Source: Rhodococcus sp. Z13 (GTDB taxonomy: Bacteria > Actinomycetota > Actinomycetes > Mycobacteriales > Mycobacteriaceae). Taken from it: DNA of 64,000 nucleotides. Shown piece after piece: positions 9,151 to 17,724 of this stretch (position 1 is its first letter; every line of letters begins with the position of its first letter). Both the position numbers and the translations under genes were made by a program. Under the pieces are notes generated by a model, which was given only the letters and a program-made list of their open reading frames with translations, was not told where the DNA came from and did not search any database. The stretch spans positions 1,346,352 through 1,410,351 of the forward strand of contig NZ_CP107551.1 in NCBI RefSeq assembly GCF_025837095.1, given 5' to 3'.

Positions 9151-9984
9151 TCACATGTCCAGGCCGCCGTTGACGCCCCACACCTGACCGGTGATGTACG
9201 AGGAGGCGTCGGCAGCGAGGAAGTGCACGACCCGGGCGATCTCCTGAGGGTCGGCGAGACGCTTGACCGGGATGCTGTCGGTGATCCGGTCGAGCACCTT
9301 GTCCGGGATGGACTCGACCATCTCGGTGGCGACGAAGCCGGGGGTGACGGTGTTGACGGTGACACCGATGCCGTTCGGATCCAGCTTGCCGTTGCGGGCC
9401 AGGTGGAAAGCGGCTTCCTTGGCGAGCGTCTTGGTGAGACCGAACAGTCCCGCCTTGGACGCGGCGTAGTTCGCCTGCCCGATGTTGCCGGTCTCGCCGA
9501 TGACGGACGAGACGTTGACGATGCGGCCGCTGCCGCGCTCGAGCATGTGGTGCAGCGCGGCCTGCGCCAGGTAGAACGCGCCCGAGAGGTTGACGCCGAT
9601 GACGGTGTTCCAGTCCTCGTCCTGCATCTTCAGGACGGTCCGGTCGATCGTGATCCCGGCGTTGTTGACGAGGATGTCGAGCCGACCGTGCGTGCGGATC
9701 ACCTCGTCGATGGTGCGCCGGCAGTCCTCCGGGTCGGCGACGTCGCCGCGGTGCACCGAGTAGGTGACGTCCTTGCGGCCGTTCGCCTGCATCTCCGCGA
9801 GGAACTGGTCGGCCTGCGCGGTGTTCCGTCCGAAACCTGCTGCGACGGCGGCTCCCTGGCTCGCCAGGCTGCGGCTGATGGCAGCACCGATCCCGCGGGT
9901 GCCGCCGGTGACGAAGGCGACGCGGCCGAGGAGTTTGGTTCCGCTCGTGGCGATCTGCGGAGTGGGTTCGATGGTGCTGGTCAT
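9151..9984 (-). CDS. 3-oxoacyl/acetoacetyl-CoA reductase-like SDR
   Basis: A 277-aa classical short-chain dehydrogenase. It has the cofactor motif TGGTRGIG, NNAG in the beta-4 region, the catalytic Ser in NVSSVIG and the YAASK motif (catalytic Tyr and Lys), ending with the common ITGQVWGVNGG. Closest in feel to FabG/PhaB, which reduce 3-oxoacyl-ACP or acetoacetyl-CoA. An N-terminal 20-residue extension precedes the Rossmann fold. Start ATG 9984 has GAGGAG seven bases upstream. It precedes the KAS III-like gene, so the two could form a condense-and-reduce pair. Confidence 0.88.
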   Translation of the reverse strand: MTSTIEPTPQIATSGTKLLGRVAFVTGGTRGIGAAISRSLASQGAAVAAGFGRNTAQADQFLAEMQANGRKDVTYSVHRGDVADPEDCRRTIDEVIRTHGRLDILVNNAGITIDRTVLKMQDEDWNTVIGVNLSGAFYLAQAALHHMLERGSGRIVNVSSVIGETGNIGQANYAASKAGLFGLTKTLAKEAAFHLARNGKLDPNGIGVTVNTVTPGFVATEMVESIPDKVLDRITDSIPVKRLADPQEIARVVHFLAADASSYITGQVWGVNGGLDM

Positions 9985-10646
9985 GTTGCTCTCCTCGCTG
10001 TGCGGGGACGACGACTCCGGCCGACTCCGGCCGGAAGGCGTGCGTGATTCCCCTGCTCCCCTGAATTGTTCGTGGGGCGGCACGTCCCTGGGCCCCCTCG
10101 ACCCAGGGTGTGCCACCCGCCGGGCCCCGTAGGCCCGAATTCCCTGCGGCACCGATCATGCAGCATCTCGATCGTGTTGTCAGATGAAACACAATCGTGG
10201 GTCGGACCCTCGATTTCGCAGTCTTGATTCGAGAAATATTGGGAGAGAAGCGGATTGAACATAAGTCTTCTTTTACCCGCCGGTACGGACAGGGTGCCTG
10301 TCGGTCCGGGCGGGTGGAAGAGGCCGGGTGGGCGCTCGGGTCTGGCGCACGGTGTTACTCCGCGGTCAGAATTGGCGTGAAATGCACTGTGTATGTTCAA
10401 GAATTGGTCAAGTGATTTCGGAAATCATTGTGTTCCAATTCGATACACATCGGCTCTGCGGGCTCGGGGTGATGCGCGGTGAAGCATTCCGGATGCACTC
10501 CGTGCCACGGCGGAGTGAGGATCCGATCGGACATCGGAGCATTCCCCGGGCTGCGAAAAGTCATGCATTCCACGCCTGTGACGTTGAACACAACTCGTCC
10601 CGGCTGTGGTGTGACGCGCCCCAAAGAGGGATGCGAGGATGACGAC
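9985..10646. other. AT-richer intergenic region with regulatory-type repeats
   Basis: This 660-bp gap between the divergent SDR and hydrolase genes is clearly lower in GC (notably 10190-10450) than the flanking genes, and I see no credible coding frame. It should hold the promoters of both genes. It contains the nested inverted repeat at 10401-10441 and, at 10174-10192, GTGTT and AACAC arms nine bases apart. Confidence 0.6.
10401..10441. repeat. nested inverted repeat (operator or hairpin)
   Basis: Outer arms GAATTGG (10401-10407) and CCAATTC (10435-10441) enclose a perfect palindrome TGATTTC-G-GAAATCA (10413-10427). It lies about 200 bp before the hydrolase start in an AT-rich stretch. It may be an operator or an RNA hairpin. 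Confidence 0.5.
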
Positions 10647-11426
10647 GTGAGCCGAATCCATCTCGTCGAGACCTCCGTCGCCGAACTCGAGGTCCACGTC
10701 GACGGCGAGGGACCCGCCGTCGTTCTGCTGCCGTCCCTGGGTCGCGACTCCTACGAGTTCGATCCCATCGCCGAGGACCTCGCGGTAGCCGGGTTCACGG
10801 CCCTGCGTCCGCAGCCTCGCGGCGTCGGCCGCAGCCGTGGCCCCCTCACCGGCTTGGACCTGCACGACCTCGCCGGTGACGTCGCCGCCGTCCTCGAACA
10901 TTTCGACGCCGCACCCGCCGTCCTCGCCGGTCACGCCTTCGGGCACTACGTGGCCCGGGTGCTGGCCGCCGACCGGCCCGAACTCGTCCGCGGCGTCGCG
11001 GTGCTCGCAGCCGGAGCGCGCCGGTTCCCGGCCTCGCTGACCGAACGCGTCGCCAAGTGCTCCGACCTGTCGCTGCCCGACGAGGAGCGCCTCGGGCACC
11101 TGCGGGACATCTTCTTCGCCGAGGGGCACGATCCGGCGGTCTGGCTCGACGGCTGGTGGCCCGACGCCATCGCCTCGCAACGCGCGGCCATGGCCGCCAC
11201 CGACAAGGAGTCGTGGTGGACGGTGGCGCCGTCCCCGCTGCTCGACGTCCAGGCCGGTGAGGACGTCTTCCGGCCCGCCGAGACCCGAGACGAGCTCGTC
11301 GACGAGTTCGGTGACGACCTGGTGACCACCGCCCTCGTCCCCGGCAGCGGCCACGCCCTCGTCCCCGAGGTGCCCCACGAGGTGGCGCGGGCGCTGATCG
11401 ACTGGATCCGCACCCGGCTCACCTGA
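10647..11426 (+). CDS. alpha/beta-hydrolase-fold protein lacking the nucleophile Ser
   Basis: A 259-aa alpha/beta-hydrolase-fold protein. The strand order, oxyanion region and the C-terminal His (GSGHALVPEVP) are as in the family, and an acidic residue lies in the expected loop (QAGEDVF). However, the nucleophile elbow reads GHAFGH where GxSxG is expected: the codon for the nucleophile is GCC (Ala), confirmed by rereading the bases at 10930-10944. It therefore should not work as a normal serine esterase. I choose GTG 10647 with GAGG eight bases upstream. It stands alone between a long regulatory gap and a terminator. It could be a non-hydrolytic lyase-, oxygenase- or binding-type member, or inactive. 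Confidence 0.82.
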   Translation: MSRIHLVETSVAELEVHVDGEGPAVVLLPSLGRDSYEFDPIAEDLAVAGFTALRPQPRGVGRSRGPLTGLDLHDLAGDVAAVLEHFDAAPAVLAGHAFGHYVARVLAADRPELVRGVAVLAAGARRFPASLTERVAKCSDLSLPDEERLGHLRDIFFAEGHDPAVWLDGWWPDAIASQRAAMAATDKESWWTVAPSPLLDVQAGEDVFRPAETRDELVDEFGDDLVTTALVPGSGHALVPEVPHEVARALIDWIRTRLT

Positions 11427-11442
11427 ACGGTGCACACGACGA

Positions 11443-11478
11443 CGCGGCCCCCACCGGAACATTCCGGTGGGGGCCGCG
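11443..11478. terminator. bidirectional terminator
   Basis: Perfect inverted repeat, arms 11443-11459 and 11462-11478, very GC-rich with a two-base centre, followed on the plus strand by TTCTGT. It lies between the stop codons of two convergent genes. Confidence 0.85.
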
Positions 11479-11493
11479 TTCTGTCGCATGACG

Positions 11494-14400
11494 TTACGCC
11501 AGCGTGCGGGCCATACCGCGCTCGACGGCCGCGATGATCTGCGGCCGCAGTTCCGCCGCCGGCACGATCGCGTCGACCGAGCCGACCTGCTGTGCGCGCT
11601 GGATGTTGTGGATGGCCTCGAACTCGGCGGCCACCTCACCGAGCTTCTCCGACCGCACTGCGGTGCGCAGCGCGTTGAGCTCGACGTTCAGTCGTGCCTT
11701 CTCGCCGTCGTCGGCGGCCCGGATACGGCCCTCGAGCTCGACGATCCGCGGGTCGCTCGCGGTGCGCTTGTTCACGTCGCGGGTGAAGACCACCGCCGCG
11801 GCGGGTGCGCCGCCGAGCACCGAGGCGAACGAGCCCTCGACCGCGAGGACCTCCATGTTCTCGTTCAGGGCGCCCGAGAACACCACGAAGGCACCGCCGT
11901 GGTAGCGCGAGATCACCACGAACACGATGGGACCGTCGAAATTGACGATGGCCCGGCCGATCTCGGCGCCGTACTCCAGCTGGAGATTGCGCAGCGACTC
12001 CGGCGACCCGTCGAAGCCCGACAGGTTGGCGAGCACCACGAGCGGGCGGTTGCCGCTCGCCGCGTTGATCGCCCGCGCCGTCTTCTTCGACGACTTCGGG
12101 AACAGCGTGCCCGAGGTCCACTGGTCCGGGCCGTCCGTCGGGAACCAGCCCTTGCGCGGGATCGCGCGGGACTCGATACCGATGACCGTCACCGGGTTAC
12201 CGCCGAGATGAGCGTCGAAGACCACCGAGGTGTCGGCGTCGGCCATGTCGGCCCACCGCTCGAGCACGGCGTGGTCCTGGTCGACCACCGCGCGCATCAC
12301 AGTGCGGATGTCGAAGGGCTTCTTCCGGTCCGGGTTGGTCTCGGAGGAGAAGATGTCGCCCACCGTGGTGAAGTCGCTCGACGGATGCACGTGCGGGTAG
12401 ACACACACGTTCCGGTCGACCGGGTCGGTGCTCTCGGCCTTGCGCGGGAACCGTTCACCCGGCGCCACGTACGCGTGAGCGTAGTGGGCGAACAGCGTCT
12501 CGATGGCTGCGCTGAGGTTCGGGGCCCAGTACTGCGCCTGCCCGTTCGGGCCCATGACGCGGTCGTAACCACCGATACCGAAGTTGTCCTCGGCGGAGAC
12601 ACCACCCGAGTAGTCGAGCGACTGCTTGCCGGTGAGCACCATCGCGCTGTCCGGGGTCATGACGAGGATGCCCTTGGTGTGCATGAGCATCGTCGCCTCC
12701 GCGTTCCAGTACGGCTGCGCACCGACGTTGATGCCCGTGACCACGACGTTGATCTCGCCGCCGGCCTGCGTGAACGTGATGATGCGGCGCAGGGCCCGCG
12801 ACACCCAGTCCATGTTCTCGGTGCCCGACTCCATCGAGATGGTGGCGCCGGAGGACAGCGCGAACCACTCCACCGGGGCACCGAGGCTCTCGGCCAGATC
12901 GATCGCGGCGACGACCCGCGAGCACTCGGCCTCGGCGACCGTGCCGAGCGCCTTGGTGGGATCACCGAACAACGCGACCCGCTTCATGCCCTCCGGGTAG
13001 CGCGGCGTCGGGGTGTCGACGAGACCGACGATGAGGCCGGCGGTGTTGCGGCCGTACGGACGGTCGACCGGCACCAGCGTGCCCTGCTCGTCGAGGTCGT
13101 ACTCGACGAAGGTGCCCTCGCTGCCGGTGAGCAGCGGGATCAGCTCGTACGGGTAGACGGTGCCGCGGGCCCGCGAACGCTGGACCTTCTGCGTGTACTC
13201 GTCGAGCGGCTGCAGCGGCTCCTTCGGCGGCTCGGTGACACGGACGATGACACCTGCACCCGAGCGGTAAGAGAAGCGCAGGGCCACTTCGTGTGCCGGC
13301 TGCGCCGGATCCTCGCTCCACGACCCGATGACAGTGATCTCCTCGAGCCCGGCACCGACGGTCAGCGGAGCTGCGTTGCGGGCGATGCGCTGCAGGTCCT
13401 CCATGTCGAGATCGACGGTCGGCCAGACGTACAGCACCACCCGGTTCGCGTCGAGGCGGCGTCCGCCCCGGCCGGCCTGGGCGCGGCGCATGCCGTCGAG
13501 CGAGCTCGCGAGGGCACGCTCGAAGGCCGGCAGGCCCACGATCCGGCCCGACTCGTCGCGCTGCGGCGTCAGGTCGCGCACCTCGGCGAGGGCGATGAAC
13601 CGCTCGTCGGACGGGTTGTCGCGGGACACCAGGTGGTACAGGTAGGTGTCCGGGTTGGCGGGCAGCCGGGTGCCGTCGAAGTTCTTCAGGCGCCACAGGT
13701 CGAGGCGCTGGCCCGTGAGCGGGTGGATGTCGCGGATGTTGGTCTCCTCCGCGTATCCCGACTCGTAGGGCCGGAAGGTGAACACGTGCTCCTCGGCGTT
13801 GTCCGTGTGGCAGACCGTCACCGTCACGCGGCGCGCGCCGGCCGTGACCGGACGCTCGGCCAGAACGGACCGCAGGGCCTCGGCCTGCTCGTCCGCGTCG
13901 GCGGGAGCGTCGTTCCACGCCAGGTACAGGTCGATCACCAGATCCGCGTCGCCCGGAACCGGGGCGGCCGATTCCGCGACGGCGTCGAGCAGCGAGGCGA
14001 GCTCGGCCTGCGGGGCCTCGGCGGAGATCAGGTGCAGGCGGGTGCCGCGCAGATCGAAGTGGCCGGTGACCACCTGGTGCCCGCCGACGACGTCCGAGCG
14101 GACGTCCTCGAGGGTGCGGATCGTGTAGGCGCGGCGGGTGATGACCTCGAGCAGCGGGCCGGGAACCGCCTCGGGCCGGACGATCTGCTCGGCGAGCAGG
14201 TCGATCAGCGGCTCCGGGGTGGCGACCAGCGCCTCGATGCGCTTGTCGTAGTCGGCGGCCTGCGGGTGCTCGGCCAGGTACGCGAGCGAACCGCGCACTC
14301 CGTCGTAGACCTGCTCGCGGGCCTTGCGGATCACCGGCTCCTCGAAGTAGCGGTAGCGCAGGTTGCGGGCGGTGTCGCCGATGACCGGGAAACGGACCTG

Positions 14401-16971
14401 GGTCGCGACGATCAGGCGGTCGAGGACCTCGTTGAGCTCGTGCGAGATCCCGACCTCGGTGTCGTCGCGTTCGACCCAGCGGTCCAGCAGCGAGGTCACC
14501 ACCGGCACGTACGACTCGATGCGCTCGAGCGCCAGGAACAGCCGGTAGACCGCTTCCTCCAGCTCGGGGGTGCGCTCGAGGTCGACGACGTCGTAGTGAC
14601 GCAGCGCGCGGGCCAGCCGGGCACGGAAGCCCTCGGGCAGGCCACCGACCTCGACGTCCAGCGACTGCAGGTAGCCGTGGAAGAACTCGCGCGGGCTGTG
14701 GACCCGGTCGTCGCTGTTCTCCTCGGCCGCGGTCGGACGGTTGCGCGACAGCTCGCACACGTCGGCGAAGGTGGTGAGCAGCGCCAGCTCGGCCCGCACG
14801 AGAGCGCACGAGTCGATCGAGGAGGCGAGCCGCTCGTACTCGGCCAGCAGCGTCGCGGTGCGCTGGGCGGACACGTCGTAGCCGGTGACCAGGGCCTCGA
14901 GCGAGTGGAGGCGGGACAGGGCGTCGGCGGCGACGTCGTCGGTGAGCGCCGGCGCCGGAGCCGGGAACTCGACCCGCTCGACGGCCGCGGTGGCGACCTC
15001 CTCGGCGATCTGATCGACGCGCAGCAGCGGCGCACCGGCGTCGACCTGCGCGTTGACGACGGCGAGGATCTCGCGGACCTTGCCGGCGAACGGCGCGCGG
15101 ACCGCGGTCTCCATCTTCATCGACTCGAGGACGACGAGCGTCTGACCGGCCTCCACCTCGTCGCCGACGGCGACGGGCACCGCGACCACGACGGCGGGTG
15201 CGGGGGTGCGCACCACACCGGCCTCGTCCTGGCTGATCTGGTGGCTGACGCCGTCGACCTCGACGAGGAAGTGCGCGGGTCCGGCGATGGAGACGACGTT
15301 GTGGCGGCGGCCGTCGAGGGTCAGCCGCGACTCGAAGTCGCTCAGCCGCTCGAGGTCGACGTCGAACTCGGCGCTGCCGGTGTCGACCCGGTAGCGGTGC
15401 GGACCGACCTGGCCGACGACGAGTTCGTAGGCCTGGCCCTGGTAGCTCAGCTCGATCTTGCGGCCGACGGTGTGGGCGGCGCGGGGGCGTCCGCCGCGGG
15501 CCGCGGTGAGGAAGGCTGCGCGCTCGCGTGCCTGCTCGCTGTCGTAGACGTCGACGGCGGTGGCGATCAGCGCGACGTCGGCGACCTTCGACGGGCCGGT
15601 CTCGGTCCCGGCGCCGGTGCGGTCGAGCCAGCCGGTGTCCGCCGTGGCCTCGATGACCTCGGGGCGGTCGAGCAGATCGAGCAGGAACGACTTGGTGGTG
15701 GTGCCGCCGTCGAGGACGACGGTGGTCTCCCGCAGGGCGGTGCGCAGACGGGCCAGGGCCTCGTCGCGGTCACGGCCCCACGCGATGATCTTGGCGACCA
15801 TCGAGTCGTAGTCGGGCGGGATCACGTCGCCCTGGGCGATACCGGTGTCGACGCGCAGACCCGAGCCGAGCGGGAACTTCAGCAGTTCCACGGTGCCCGG
15901 GGCGGGGGCGAAGCCGTTGGCGGCGTCCTCGGCGTTCAGGCGGGCCTCGACGGCGTGCCCGAACTCGGTGGGGCACTCACCGGGCAGCTTCTCGCCCGCG
16001 GCGACGAGGATCTGCAGCTTGACGAGGTCGATGCCGGTGGTGGCCTCGGTGATGGGGTGCTCGACCTGCAGGCGGGTGTTGACCTCGAGGAAGGTGAAGA
16101 TCTTCAGGTCCGGCTGGTAGAGGTACTCGACGGTGCCGGCGCCGGCGTAACCGGCGGCGCGGACGAGATCGGCCGAGACCTTGCGCAGGTGATCCGACTG
16201 CTCCTTGGTGAGCAGGGGAGAGGCCGACTCCTCGATGACCTTCTGGTTCTTGCGCTGGATCGAGCAGTCGCGCACGCCCGGCGCCCACACGTTGCCGTGC
16301 TTGTCGGCGATGACCTGCACCTCGACGTGGCGAGCATCGGTGACGAGCCGCTCGATGAACACGACGGGATCGCCGAAGGACCGCTCGGCCTCACCCTGGG
16401 TGCGTTCGAGGGCGAGTTCGAGTTCGTCCTCGGCGTAGACCTTGCGGATACCGCGGCCACCGCCACCGGATCGGGCCTTGATGATGAGCGGGTACCCGAT
16501 GGCCTGCGCGTGACGCCGCGCGTCGGCGCGGGAGTCGACCGGGCCGCCCGACCACGGGGCGACCGGGACGCCGACCTTCTCGGCGAGGATCTTTGCCTCG
16601 ACCTTGTCGCCGAGCAGGCGCATGGCCTCGGCGGACGGGCCGATGAAGGTGATGCCCAGACGGGCGCAGAGCTCGGCGAAGGCGGGATCCTCGGCGACGA
16701 AGCCCCAGCCGACCCACACGGCGTCGGCCTCGGCCTCGAGAAGGGCGCGCTCGAGCTCGGCGTGGTCGAGATAGGGGGTCGCGGCGGTGGCGGACGGGCG
16801 GAGGGTCACGCCCTCGTCAGCCTGGCGGACGAACATCGCCCGCCGCTCGGCCTCGGTGTGCAGAGCGATCGTCTTGATGTCGTGACCGTGCTCGGAGTTG
16901 AGCTCCCGGACTGCGCGGATGAGGCGTACGGCCGCCTCACCCCGATTGACCACTGCGATCCGCTTGAACAT
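11494..16971 (-). CDS. single-chain acyl-CoA carboxylase (BC-BCCP-central-CT)
   Basis: A 1825-aa multidomain biotin carboxylase. Residues 1-450 are biotin carboxylase: start FKRIAVVNRGEAAVR, ATP-grasp glycine loop GGGGRGIRK, and FLEVNTRLQVEHPITE. The biotin domain has ESMKMET with the biotinylated Lys at about residue 619. Residues about 660-1240 form a long central region, and about 1240-1825 the carboxyltransferase halves (GGEINVVVTGINVGAQ, then the LGGNPVTVIG to FSGALNENMEV block). All catalytic parts of an acetyl-/acyl-CoA carboxylase are thus on one chain, in the order of eukaryotic ACC, unlike the usual separate actinobacterial Acc subunits. The start is ATG 16971; GTG 16983, with a better placed GGAG, is possible. 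Acyl-CoA substrate is not evident. A lone gene with a long upstream region. Confidence 0.9.
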   Translation of the reverse strand: MFKRIAVVNRGEAAVRLIRAVRELNSEHGHDIKTIALHTEAERRAMFVRQADEGVTLRPSATAATPYLDHAELERALLEAEADAVWVGWGFVAEDPAFAELCARLGITFIGPSAEAMRLLGDKVEAKILAEKVGVPVAPWSGGPVDSRADARRHAQAIGYPLIIKARSGGGGRGIRKVYAEDELELALERTQGEAERSFGDPVVFIERLVTDARHVEVQVIADKHGNVWAPGVRDCSIQRKNQKVIEESASPLLTKEQSDHLRKVSADLVRAAGYAGAGTVEYLYQPDLKIFTFLEVNTRLQVEHPITEATTGIDLVKLQILVAAGEKLPGECPTEFGHAVEARLNAEDAANGFAPAPGTVELLKFPLGSGLRVDTGIAQGDVIPPDYDSMVAKIIAWGRDRDEALARLRTALRETTVVLDGGTTTKSFLLDLLDRPEVIEATADTGWLDRTGAGTETGPSKVADVALIATAVDVYDSEQARERAAFLTAARGGRPRAAHTVGRKIELSYQGQAYELVVGQVGPHRYRVDTGSAEFDVDLERLSDFESRLTLDGRRHNVVSIAGPAHFLVEVDGVSHQISQDEAGVVRTPAPAVVVAVPVAVGDEVEAGQTLVVLESMKMETAVRAPFAGKVREILAVVNAQVDAGAPLLRVDQIAEEVATAAVERVEFPAPAPALTDDVAADALSRLHSLEALVTGYDVSAQRTATLLAEYERLASSIDSCALVRAELALLTTFADVCELSRNRPTAAEENSDDRVHSPREFFHGYLQSLDVEVGGLPEGFRARLARALRHYDVVDLERTPELEEAVYRLFLALERIESYVPVVTSLLDRWVERDDTEVGISHELNEVLDRLIVATQVRFPVIGDTARNLRYRYFEEPVIRKAREQVYDGVRGSLAYLAEHPQAADYDKRIEALVATPEPLIDLLAEQIVRPEAVPGPLLEVITRRAYTIRTLEDVRSDVVGGHQVVTGHFDLRGTRLHLISAEAPQAELASLLDAVAESAAPVPGDADLVIDLYLAWNDAPADADEQAEALRSVLAERPVTAGARRVTVTVCHTDNAEEHVFTFRPYESGYAEETNIRDIHPLTGQRLDLWRLKNFDGTRLPANPDTYLYHLVSRDNPSDERFIALAEVRDLTPQRDESGRIVGLPAFERALASSLDGMRRAQAGRGGRRLDANRVVLYVWPTVDLDMEDLQRIARNAAPLTVGAGLEEITVIGSWSEDPAQPAHEVALRFSYRSGAGVIVRVTEPPKEPLQPLDEYTQKVQRSRARGTVYPYELIPLLTGSEGTFVEYDLDEQGTLVPVDRPYGRNTAGLIVGLVDTPTPRYPEGMKRVALFGDPTKALGTVAEAECSRVVAAIDLAESLGAPVEWFALSSGATISMESGTENMDWVSRALRRIITFTQAGGEINVVVTGINVGAQPYWNAEATMLMHTKGILVMTPDSAMVLTGKQSLDYSGGVSAEDNFGIGGYDRVMGPNGQAQYWAPNLSAAIETLFAHYAHAYVAPGERFPRKAESTDPVDRNVCVYPHVHPSSDFTTVGDIFSSETNPDRKKPFDIRTVMRAVVDQDHAVLERWADMADADTSVVFDAHLGGNPVTVIGIESRAIPRKGWFPTDGPDQWTSGTLFPKSSKKTARAINAASGNRPLVVLANLSGFDGSPESLRNLQLEYGAEIGRAIVNFDGPIVFVVISRYHGGAFVVFSGALNENMEVLAVEGSFASVLGGAPAAAVVFTRDVNKRTASDPRIVELEGRIRAADDGEKARLNVELNALRTAVRSEKLGEVAAEFEAIHNIQRAQQVGSVDAIVPAAELRPQIIAAVERGMARTLA

Positions 16972-17724
16972 ACTCGTTGCCACCGTTCTCCATGGTTGTG
17001 CGCGCATATGGGCGCGCTTATCGAAGCTCCACCCCAATGAGGAAAGCGAAACTGACCGCTGTGGGTTCCACGTCTCGTGCTGGCGACGCGAGCGGGAACA
17101 TACAGCGGTCGGCTCCTCGTGGTTGGCATGGGCATGCGTGTTCGTCGTGGGTCCGCCGGGCAACTTCCGTGGTGTCCGAAGGACCGCGAACAGATCTCCA
17201 CAGCAGCGGCCGTCGGTGACGGGCGCGTCCCCCGGGCGGAGGCTCCGTTCGGTAACAGCATGGCCGAAACATGAGGCTTTGTCACGTTTTGCCTCCCGGT
17301 GGCGTCCGGGTGTCGCGAGGCGCCCCGGCGTCCGGTGAGGATGCTTGAGGCGCAGGGCTTTTCGGAGGAAACCGGTGGTCGGAGGGGGTGGGGAGGCGCG
17401 AGAAGCCCGAAAGTACTGCGCAGTAACACTCGCGGGTAACTTGCGCAGAACTTCCGGTCTGATGCACAGGAGGTGTTGTTTCTGCTGGTACGCACCGGTT
17501 TTCGGGAGCGCACCCGGCTCGTTGTAGGCCTCTGTGCAGGGCTTTTGCGAGTCCGTTTCCGGCTGTGACATCTATCACGGACGATGGGCACGGGTGGATC
17601 ACGGACGCAGCGGCACCACCGGCGCACCGACGTCGAAACCGACATTTCTCCCACAGGCCACGGCGCCCCGCCGCCGGATCTGGAACAGTGGATGGTGCAC
17701 TGCGGACACCGGCGAGGAGGATCC
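16972..17724. other. 750-bp divergent intergenic region
   Basis: The gap between the carboxylase and the divergent helical-protein gene carries no frame I would call a gene. It should hold the carboxylase promoter. Visible elements are the Crp-like site at 17564-17579, a GAGGC...GCCTC inverted repeat near 17274-17303, and two copies of ATCACGGACG 24 bp apart (17574 and 17598). Confidence 0.55.
17564..17579. promoter_or_regulatory. Crp/GlxR-like site
   Basis: TGTGACATCTATCACG matches the TGTGA-N6-TCACA consensus in nine of ten arm positions. It lies 146 bp before the hypothetical gene and about 590 bp before the carboxylase start. Confidence 0.4.

Noticed and set aside
11494-16971. The giant carboxylase as source of the missing biotin domains for the DUF1989 cluster
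   Set aside because: Its biotin carboxylase and carrier are fused to their own carboxyltransferase and lie 12 kb away in another transcription unit, so sharing is not supported.
11467-17040. A very long open frame on the plus strand opposite the carboxylase gene
   Set aside because: It is an antisense shadow produced by the strong GC bias at third codon positions; the translation is low-complexity Arg/Asp/Val/Gly sequence without family features, while the minus strand encodes a complete enzyme.
16984-17571. An N-terminal extension of the carboxylase upstream of 16983
   Set aside because: The open frame continues upstream, but its translation is not domain-like, and the biotin carboxylase family begins exactly at the FKRIAVVNRGE segment.
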